Of a stretch of 5,016 bases of DNA, positions 1 to 5,016 are shown piece by piece. Under the pieces are notes generated by a model. The model had not been told where the DNA came from, ran no database searches, and saw nothing but the letters and a program-made list of their open reading frames with translations. The position numbers were made by a program, and so were the translations under genes. The stretch comes from an uncultured Gemmatimonadaceae bacterium (GTDB taxonomy: Bacteria; Gemmatimonadota; Gemmatimonadetes; Gemmatimonadales; Gemmatimonadaceae), in contig CATPBN010000238.1 of assembly GCA_955652635.1 (NCBI GenBank), positions 1 through 5,016 of the forward strand. The letters run 5' to 3'. Within the stretch, counting starts at the first letter, position 1. The number at the start of each line of letters is the position of its first letter.

Positions 1-50
1 ATCCCACTGGGTGGAAGGCGGACCTTTTTCCGCCTTCCACCCAGTGGGAT
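1..50. repeat. Perfect 22-bp inverted repeat (hairpin) at the window edge
   Basis: Bases 1-22 are the exact reverse complement of 29-50, with loop 23-28 (CCTTTT on the plus strand). The arm at 29-50 encodes DPTGWKAE of MetG, which fits the family C-terminus. The other arm encodes PPSTQWD in the same frame, which does not resemble the expected continuation. The repeat starts exactly at base 1. I infer a fold-back assembly or library artefact. A natural hairpin near the metG stop cannot be excluded from this sequence alone. Confidence 0.9.
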
Positions 51-1518
51 CGAGGCGCCCCAATCCCTTGAACCTCATCTCACCGGGATATCCGGGCGCG
101 CCGAGCGACTTCCACAGCTCCTCCGATTTTCCCGGCATGAACGGCCAGAGATAGACAGCCTGTCGGGTCAGCTGCCTCACCAGCGTTGCGAGTGTTCGCT
201 CCAGCTCGGCGCGGTTGGCCGGATCCTTTGCGAGTTTCCACGGAGCCTGACGGTCGACGTACTCGTTCCCTCTCGCCACCGTGAGCCAGACCGCCCTCAG
301 AGCTTCGTGCAGAAGAAATCCATTCGGTCCGATCGACGCGTGATACGCCTCGAAATCTTCTTCGTCCGCCTTGTCGATCTCGCCGCGGTCTCCCTTCGGC
401 ACAACTCCCCCACAGTACCGCCCGACCATTGAGATAACGCGACTCGCGAAGTTTCCGAAGGTGTTCGCAAGATCGGCATTGTACCGCTCCTCGAACCTCT
501 CCCAGGAGAAATTGCCGTCTCCATCGAACGGGACTTCGCGCAGCAGAAAGTAACGGAACGCATCGGCTCCGTAACGCCCAATAGCATCGCGGAGATCGAG
601 ATTGCCACCCGTCGACTTGCTCACGCGACTGCCACCCACGAGCACGAATCCGTGCACCCAGATGCGCTTGGGAACGGCGATACCAGCGGCCATCAGCATC
701 GCTGGCCAGATCACGGCGTGAAAGCGCGTGATGTCCTTGCCGATCACGTGGAGGTCGGCGGGCCACAGCTGCTCGAAATCGGGGTTCGGGAATCCGGTCG
801 CCGTGAGATAATTCGCTAGCGCATCGAACCAGACATAAATCGTCTGGTCCTCGCCTCCGCTTCCTTTGCGGGGGAAGGGAATACCCCATGAGAAACGCCT
901 GCGGCTGACCGATACATCATCGAGACCCGAATCGAGGAGCGAAAGGACTTCGTTGCGACGCGACTTCGGCTGGAGAAACTCCTCGCTGGAGACCAGCTTC
1001 TTGAGCTGGTCCGCATACGCACTGAGTCGGAAGAACCAGTTGTTCTCTTCGATCCACTCCAGGGTCCGCGTCGGATGCAGGATGCACTTTCCGTCGACGA
1101 TCTCATTGTCCTGCTTGAACGCCTCGCAGCCGACACAATACCACCCAGCGTACGACTTCTCGTAGAAATCCTCCGGCGAGTTTTCGAAGATCTGCTCCAT
1201 CAGTCTTTTCACGCCCGCCTTGTGCGCGGGATCCGTCGTCCGGATAAACTGATCGTACGAGATGCCGAGCAAGCCCCAGATCTCCTCTGTGCTCTCTGCT
1301 ACGGCGTCCACCAGCTCCTGCGGCGAGACTTTCCGCTCGGCGGCTGTCTGGGCGACCTTCTGACCGTGCTCGTCCATGCCGACCAGGAAATGGACGTCAT
1401 CGCCGAGGAGGCGATGGTATCGCGCTATGACGTCGGCGCCAATCTTCTCGAATGCGTGACCCTGGTGCGGATCAGCGGTTGCGTAATCGATCGCGCAGGT
1501 GAGGTAGTACTTGGCCAA
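1..1518 (-). CDS. metG: Methionyl-tRNA synthetase, 3' end missing (506 codons visible)
   Basis: This class I aminoacyl-tRNA synthetase charges tRNA-Met with methionine in the cytoplasm using ATP. The frame is open from a TTG at 1518 to the window edge with no stop. The start is forced: the ricT TAG lies directly upstream in the same frame, and the conserved KYYLT begins at residue 3. Visible elements are the HIGH-type motif HQGH (residues 18-21), GMDEHGQK (47-54), a single zinc knuckle CVGC (128-131) with CILH (145-148) as in Thermus-type enzymes, YVWFDAL (228-234), the KMSKS-type motif RVSKS (298-302), and the anticodon-domain signature NEYVDRQAPWKLAK (418-431). The catalytic and anticodon-binding domains appear complete, at a length near the family core. 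LDPTGWKAEKG (489-499) fits the usual C-terminus. The residues after it lie in a perfect palindrome and are probably artefactual. It is the fourth gene of a tight same-strand cluster. The identification is very secure. Confidence 0.97.
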   Translation of the reverse strand, partial: MAKYYLTCAIDYATADPHQGHAFEKIGADVIARYHRLLGDDVHFLVGMDEHGQKVAQTAAERKVSPQELVDAVAESTEEIWGLLGISYDQFIRTTDPAHKAGVKRLMEQIFENSPEDFYEKSYAGWYCVGCEAFKQDNEIVDGKCILHPTRTLEWIEENNWFFRLSAYADQLKKLVSSEEFLQPKSRRNEVLSLLDSGLDDVSVSRRRFSWGIPFPRKGSGGEDQTIYVWFDALANYLTATGFPNPDFEQLWPADLHVIGKDITRFHAVIWPAMLMAAGIAVPKRIWVHGFVLVGGSRVSKSTGGNLDLRDAIGRYGADAFRYFLLREVPFDGDGNFSWERFEERYNADLANTFGNFASRVISMVGRYCGGVVPKGDRGEIDKADEEDFEAYHASIGPNGFLLHEALRAVWLTVARGNEYVDRQAPWKLAKDPANRAELERTLATLVRQLTRQAVYLWPFMPGKSEELWKSLGAPGYPGEMRFKGLGRLDPTGWKAEKGPPSTQWD

Positions 1519-2601
1519 CTATTGACTTCCCGACTGGCTGTCATCGCCCCGCCCGCGACGGCCGCCTCGTCTTCCCCGGCGCCGCTTGCTGCCACCATCG
1601 TTGTCGCGGCCGTTGGTTTTCGCTGGCTCCGAAACGGTGTCCGTCCGCGGCGTGAGAATCTGGTGTTCCGCCGTGTACATCAGCTCCGGTGAAATCTCCT
1701 CGGGGCGGATGGCCTCGCTGACGCTCTCTTCCTCGTCCGGCTCCGCGACCACGACGGCTCTCTCCCCGGACAATTGCTCGGTCTCCTGCTTGAACTCCGG
1801 GAGCGTGAGCGAGCGCATGTCCCCATCAACGCCGCGAAGCATGATCCGCTCGTGGAAGATGTCGATGCTCACGACCTTTTCCTCACCGAGCATGGTCGCG
1901 ACAAGCTTACCCTCCTTCGGGAAACGCTTTCGACTCTGGACGTAGAACTCGTGCTCGTAACGAAGGCAGCACATGAGACGCCCGCACGCACCGGAGATCT
2001 GCGAAGGATTGAGTGACAACCGCTGATCCTTGGCAACGCCGAGATTGACGGGTCGGAGCTCGGGGAGCCACGACGCCGAGCAGTACTGCCGTCCGCAGCG
2101 GCCAATGCCATCCAATCGCTTGGCCTCATCGCGCACCCCGATCTGCTTGAGCTCGATGCGCGTGCGGAAGAGGGACGCGAGATCGCGCACGAGGTTGCGG
2201 AAATCGACGCGCTTGTCGGCCGTGAAATAGAGCGTGAGCTTCTTCCTGTCCCACTGCCACTCCGCGTCGGACAACTTCATCCCCAGGCCGTTGGCGCGAA
2301 CGCGTTCCATCGCCTTGCGGCGGGCATCTTCGTTGAGGCGGTCGAGATCCTTCGATAATCCGCGATCCTTCTCGGAGGCGAGACGCAATGCCTTGCGTTC
2401 GGGAAGTGAGGTGCCGCATCCGTGCGAGCATCCGCCGTTCCGCTTCGCCGCGAGCTCTCCCAGCGCATGGATGTATCCGAGATCCTCACCGCGATCGACG
2501 TCCACGATCACGGCCGCGTTGAGCGGCGGCGCATCGGGATAGTCCCAGAGAAAGAACTCCTTACGGTTGCCCTTGAAGGCGACTTCGACGAGATGCGCCA
2601 C
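1519..2601 (-). CDS. ricT: PSP1-domain protein RicT (YaaT family), 360 aa
   Basis: RicT-family proteins carry a PSP1 domain. In Bacillus subtilis RicT (YaaT) acts with RicA and RicF in an iron-sulfur complex that modulates RNase Y-dependent mRNA processing; whether that role applies here is inference. The sequence shows the family core: FTADKRVDFRNLVRDLA (126-142), RIELKQIGVRDEAKRL (148-163), CGRQYC (169-174), LSLNPSQISGACGRLMCC (195-212) and LRYE. Cysteines are at 58, 62, 169, 174, 206, 211 and 212. Compared with remembered B. subtilis RicT, an extra CSHGC is present near the N-terminus and the CC after the first CGR motif is C-S. After about residue 285 comes an acidic stretch (EPDEEE), then a low-complexity Arg/Gly-rich tail (about 339-351), making the protein longer than the roughly 275-residue B. 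subtilis protein. The start is GTG. It is forced, because the accA TAG is two codons upstream in frame and the conserved N-terminal strand begins at once. The stop is TAG, abutting metG. Confidence 0.93.
   Translation of the reverse strand: MAHLVEVAFKGNRKEFFLWDYPDAPPLNAAVIVDVDRGEDLGYIHALGELAAKRNGGCSHGCGTSLPERKALRLASEKDRGLSKDLDRLNEDARRKAMERVRANGLGMKLSDAEWQWDRKKLTLYFTADKRVDFRNLVRDLASLFRTRIELKQIGVRDEAKRLDGIGRCGRQYCSASWLPELRPVNLGVAKDQRLSLNPSQISGACGRLMCCLRYEHEFYVQSRKRFPKEGKLVATMLGEEKVVSIDIFHERIMLRGVDGDMRSLTLPEFKQETEQLSGERAVVVAEPDEEESVSEAIRPEEISPELMYTAEHQILTPRTDTVSEPAKTNGRDNDGGSKRRRGRRGGRRGRGDDSQSGSQ
1526..1531 (-). promoter_or_regulatory. Putative ribosome binding site for metG
   Basis: The minus strand reads GGGAAG, 7 bases before the TTG start of metG and inside the last codons of ricT. 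It is a partial Shine-Dalgarno match at the right distance. It supports the TTG start, which is also forced by the in-frame ricT stop. Translation of metG is probably coupled to ricT termination. Confidence 0.55.
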
Positions 2602-2604
2602 GAC

Positions 2605-3573
2605 CTACTCCGTCCACGCGCCAAGGCGGAGAAATTTCTGCCGGCGTCGCCTCACCAGTTTCTCCGGCCGCATCTTGCGCAGCTCCTCCAGATGCTTGTT
2701 GATCACTTCCCGGAGGGATTTCGCGGCAGCCTCGTGATCGGCGTGCGCGCCCCCCCTCGGCTCGGGAACGACTTCGTCGATCACCTTGAGCTCGAGCAGC
2801 TCGGGTGCGGTGATCTTGAGTGCCGTCGCGGCTTTCTCGCGCATTTCGGGACTCTTCGCATCTTTCCAAAGAATGGCGGCGCAGCCCTCGACGGAAATGA
2901 CGGAGTAGACTGCATTCTCCATCATGAGAACTCTGTCGGCGACACCGAGCGCCAATGCGCCGCCCGATCCGCCTTCGCCGATGACCGTCGCGATGATCGG
3001 AACCGTGAGCTGACTCATCTCGTAAAGGTTGCGCGCGATCGCTTCCGACTGCCCGCGCTCCTCCGCGCCCAGCCCCGCCCACGCTCCCTGCGTGTCGATG
3101 AAGGTGAGAACGGGAACGTGGAATTTCTCGGCGAGCTTCATCATGCGCAGCGCCTTGCGGTAACCTTCAGGGTGGGGCATACCAAAATTGCGACGTAGTT
3201 GCTCCTTTGTATCGCGCCCACGCTGGTGCCCGATCACCATCACCGTGTCGTCGTCGAGACGCGCCCAGCCACCGATGATTGCCGCGTCGTCACGGTACGC
3301 TCGATCGCCGTGAAGCTCGATGAAGTCGGTGAACGCAAGACGGATGTAATCAGCGGTGAAGGGCCGCTTGGGGTTGCGCGCGACCTGGACTCTCTGGAAG
3401 GGTGTGAGATTCCTGTAGACCTCTTCACGCAGGTCGGAGAGCTTCCGCTCGAGGGGCTCGATAGCTTCGGCGACGCTTAGCTGGCTGTCGCCCGCGGTCT
3501 TCTTGATCTCGTCGATCTGCCGCTCCAGCTCGGCGATCGGCTTCTCGAACTCAAGCTGTGTTGCTGATGCCAC
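2605..3573 (-). CDS. accA: Acetyl-CoA carboxylase, carboxyltransferase subunit alpha (322 aa)
   Basis: AccA and AccD form the carboxyltransferase that moves the carboxyl group from biotin-carrier AccB to acetyl-CoA, giving malonyl-CoA, the first committed step of fatty-acid synthesis in the cytoplasm. The length matches the E. coli protein (319). The N-terminal helical segment starts LEFEKPIAELERQID (7-21). Next come RPFTADYIRLAF (70-81), GDRAYRDD (89-96), IGHQRGRDTKE (114-124), RRNFGMPHPEGYRKALR (127-143), GAEERGQSEAIARNL (169-183), the glycine-rich oxyanion loop GEGGSGGALALG (199-210), EGCAAILWK (229-237) and IDEVVPEPRGGAH (265-277). Two normally conserved positions differ: TPGAYPG reads TQGAWAG (161-167) and ISPEGC reads ISVEGC. 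The start is GTG, forced by the dnaE TGA two codons upstream in frame and by the conserved LEFEKP. The dnaE-accA pairing is common in bacteria. accD is not in the window and must lie elsewhere. Confidence 0.97.
   Translation of the reverse strand: MASATQLEFEKPIAELERQIDEIKKTAGDSQLSVAEAIEPLERKLSDLREEVYRNLTPFQRVQVARNPKRPFTADYIRLAFTDFIELHGDRAYRDDAAIIGGWARLDDDTVMVIGHQRGRDTKEQLRRNFGMPHPEGYRKALRMMKLAEKFHVPVLTFIDTQGAWAGLGAEERGQSEAIARNLYEMSQLTVPIIATVIGEGGSGGALALGVADRVLMMENAVYSVISVEGCAAILWKDAKSPEMREKAATALKITAPELLELKVIDEVVPEPRGGAHADHEAAAKSLREVINKHLEELRKMRPEKLVRRRRQKFLRLGAWTE
2608..2611 (-). promoter_or_regulatory. Putative ribosome binding site for ricT
   Basis: The minus strand reads GGAG within the last sense codons of accA (ACG GAG), directly before the accA TAG stop and 6 bases before the GTG start of ricT. 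This is a good core Shine-Dalgarno at normal spacing and supports the GTG as the true start. Confidence 0.6.
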
Positions 3574-3576
3574 TTC

Positions 3577-5016
3577 TCAGCCCCCGCGTTGAAGCTTGAC
3601 GGAAGACTCGCCCAGAATATTGCGAAGCGCGCTAAGCGCGGCGCCATCCGCGGCCAACGTCAGCGATCGGGAGCGGAGCCGCGCCTGAATCCCGGTGTCG
3701 TCGCTCCAGCGAAACTCGAGCGGCGCTGACCCGGGATAGGTCTCGGCTATGGCTCTCACGTCCGACATTACATCACCCGAGTATGTCCCCTTTGCCAGGT
3801 CGATTGCAACCGTCACCTGCCCATTGGTACGCATTTCTGCCAGCTTAGTGGCCGATTCCACGATGAACGCCGGGTTGTCGCCGCCTTCGTCGCGGCGCGA
3901 GTACGCACCCTTCAGCAACATTGGTACGTCCGTCCGGATCAGATCGTTGAGCATCGCCCACTTCTCGGGAAAGATCAGAACCTCCGCTGACCCCGAGAAA
4001 TCCTCAATGGTCAATCGGGCGAACTCGGAGCCGGATTTCTTGCTCAACTGTCGCTTGATATTCGTGACGACGACGGCGAGCGTCATCGGCTCCGGGCGCC
4101 ACCTGCCCAGGTCACTCACAGTATGAGTGGAGAATATCTCCGCCTCGGTACGGAAGCGCTCGAGGGGGTGTCCGGAGATGTAGAAGCCGAGGATCTCCTT
4201 TTCCTTCGCCAGACGCTCGGATTCGGTCCACGACGCGATATTGGAAAGAGCGTGCGAGCTTTCGGACTTGGCGGTCTCGCCGGCCGGCACCCCGAAGAGC
4301 GACACCTGTCCGGTCACCATGTCTTCCTGCTTCAGTGAAGCCTCGCGGATGGCGAGATCAAGCGCCGCCGCGAGCTGCGCCCGGTGCCCTCCAAGCGAAT
4401 CCATCGCTCCGGCATGAACGAGGGCTTCCAAAACCCGCTTGTTGCAGACGCGGAGATCGATTCTCTCGCAGAGGTCGAACACCGACCGGAAAGGCCCGTC
4501 TTTCTTCCGGGCACTGATGATCGATTCGATGGCTGTGCGTCCGACATTGCGGATGCCGCCAAGTCCGAAGCGAATCTTCGCCTCGCCGATCACCGTGAAC
4601 TTGTAGCCAGACTCGTTGACATCCGGCGGCAGGATCTCGAGACCCGGCTCGTTTGCGCCGGGCACGTGAAGCTGCCGCGCCTCGTTGATGTACTTGACGA
4701 CGTTGTCCGTGTCGCCGATCTGGGACGACAGCAGCGCCGCCATGAAATCGGCGGGGAAGTGCGTCTTGAGCCACGCGGTGTGGTACGAGATGATCGAGTA
4801 CGCCACTGCGTGGGACTTGGCGAAGCCGTACCGGCCGAACGTCTCGAGTTGGCTCGCGATCTCCTCGATGATCGGGCGGTCGTGTCCGAGCGCGACGGAC
4901 TTCTCCACGAACTTGCCCAGCTCGGCGCGAATCAGCTCGGCGTCCTTCTTTCCAACGGCTTTGCGCAGCAAGTCGGCTTCAGCGAGCGAGATACCCGCCA
5001 GCGTCTGGGCGATGCG
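3577..5016 (-). CDS. dnaE: DNA polymerase III alpha subunit, C-terminal 479 residues (5' end off the window)
   Basis: This is the catalytic subunit of the replicative polymerase holoenzyme. Only the C-terminal part is present: the frame is open to the window edge at 5016, beginning RIAQTLAGISLAEADLLRKA, which aligns with the E. coli segment around IAQVLAGYTLGGADMLRRA. The PHP and palm domains lie outside the window. Fragment positions: FGRYGFAKSHAVAYS (60-74), YHTAWLKTHFPADFMAALLSSQ (78-99); helix-hairpin-helix region FGLGGIRNVGRTAIESI (150-166); internal beta-clamp-binding motif QVSLF (237-241, DNA 4294-4308); GFYISGHPLERF (277-288); an OB-fold from about 311, with a core of RLTIEDFSGSAEVLIFPEKW (334-353); then a C-terminal domain ending in a helix (LRNILGE) and a beta strand, as in E. 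coli. The stop is TGA at 3579-3577, so the C-terminus is intact. A short insertion (HVPGANEPG) precedes LEILPPDVN. The organisation is DnaE1-type, not PolC or the clamp-motif-lacking DnaE2. Confidence 0.97.
   Translation of the reverse strand, partial: RIAQTLAGISLAEADLLRKAVGKKDAELIRAELGKFVEKSVALGHDRPIIEEIASQLETFGRYGFAKSHAVAYSIISYHTAWLKTHFPADFMAALLSSQIGDTDNVVKYINEARQLHVPGANEPGLEILPPDVNESGYKFTVIGEAKIRFGLGGIRNVGRTAIESIISARKKDGPFRSVFDLCERIDLRVCNKRVLEALVHAGAMDSLGGHRAQLAAALDLAIREASLKQEDMVTGQVSLFGVPAGETAKSESSHALSNIASWTESERLAKEKEILGFYISGHPLERFRTEAEIFSTHTVSDLGRWRPEPMTLAVVVTNIKRQLSKKSGSEFARLTIEDFSGSAEVLIFPEKWAMLNDLIRTDVPMLLKGAYSRRDEGGDNPAFIVESATKLAEMRTNGQVTVAIDLAKGTYSGDVMSDVRAIAETYPGSAPLEFRWSDDTGIQARLRSRSLTLAADGAALSALRNILGESSVKLQRGG
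3581..3585 (-). promoter_or_regulatory. Weak putative ribosome binding site for accA
   Basis: A run of five G on the minus strand, in the last codons of dnaE, lies 7 bases before the accA GTG start. It is only a loose match to the Shine-Dalgarno consensus. Re-initiation after the dnaE TGA, which is 3 bases upstream of the start, may matter more than this site. Confidence 0.35.

Noticed and set aside
1..50. Rho-independent terminator after metG
   Set aside because: The hairpin overlaps conserved metG coding sequence, no stop codon precedes it, and any T-run following it on the minus strand would lie outside the window. An artefact explains it better.
80..889. A 269-codon minus-strand open frame overlapping metG
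   Set aside because: It is an out-of-frame shadow of metG: rich in Arg/Ser/Gly with no recognisable motif, whereas the true metG frame covers the same bases with conserved synthetase motifs.
1..1518. metG broken by frameshift
   Set aside because: A direct read of the frame gives 506 uninterrupted codons with every expected motif. It only lacks a stop because it runs off the window edge.
1075..1692. A 205-codon plus-strand open frame opposite metG and ricT
   Set aside because: It is antisense to metG and the ricT tail. The Ala/Val-rich end mirrors the Arg/Gly codons of RicT. There is no independent support.
2422..3198. A 258-codon plus-strand open frame opposite ricT and accA
   Set aside because: It lies antisense to two unambiguous genes, spans their junction and shows no domain. 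It is a typical high-GC antisense open frame.
3574..3576. An intergenic promoter between dnaE and accA or other gene pairs
   Set aside because: The gaps are 3, 3 and 0 bases, and the flanking coding ends show no convincing -10/-35 pair. Co-transcription is more likely.
1..5016. Defence system, CRISPR array, mobile element, tRNA or riboswitch
   Set aside because: Coding by four housekeeping genes fills the window end to end. No repeats other than the terminal palindrome and no RNA gene signatures were seen.

Overview
This window is an ordinary but very compact bacterial core-gene cluster. All coding sequence lies on the minus strand, and essentially every base is coding. In transcription order (right to left) it holds the C-terminal part of dnaE (replicative DNA polymerase III alpha subunit, 5' end off the window), accA (acetyl-CoA carboxylase carboxyltransferase alpha subunit), ricT (PSP1/YaaT family) and metG (methionyl-tRNA synthetase, stop codon not reached). 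There are no RNA genes, mobile elements, CRISPR arrays or gaps longer than 3 bases between genes. I see no promoter or internal terminator, so the four genes are probably co-transcribed from a promoter outside the window.

The DNA is GC-rich and uses GTG and TTG starts. The dnaE-accA adjacency is widespread in bacteria. The MetG sequence (AIDYATADPHQGHAFEK, a single CxxC/CxxH zinc knuckle, VSKSTGG) resembles, from memory, proteins of Gemmatimonadota or a related soil or environmental phylum. I hold that assignment at low to moderate confidence. The window is probably a complete short metagenomic contig, because it breaks inside a gene at both ends.

The junctions are the most distinctive real feature. 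dnaE, accA, ricT and metG all sit in the same minus-strand reading frame, separated only by a stop codon plus 3, 3 and 0 bases. Each of the three visible starts is non-ATG (GTG, GTG, TTG), and each is forced by the stop immediately upstream. Translation is therefore likely coupled through termination and re-initiation.

The left end (1-50) is a perfect 22-bp inverted repeat with a 6-base loop. One arm encodes conserved MetG C-terminal residues and the other gives a non-homologous tail (PPSTQWD). The simplest reading is a fold-back assembly or library artefact at the contig end, so the last MetG residues should not be trusted.

I found no new biological system here. The points worth a second look are the terminal palindrome, the in-frame stop-separated gene chain, and lineage-type substitutions in AccA, RicT and MetG.
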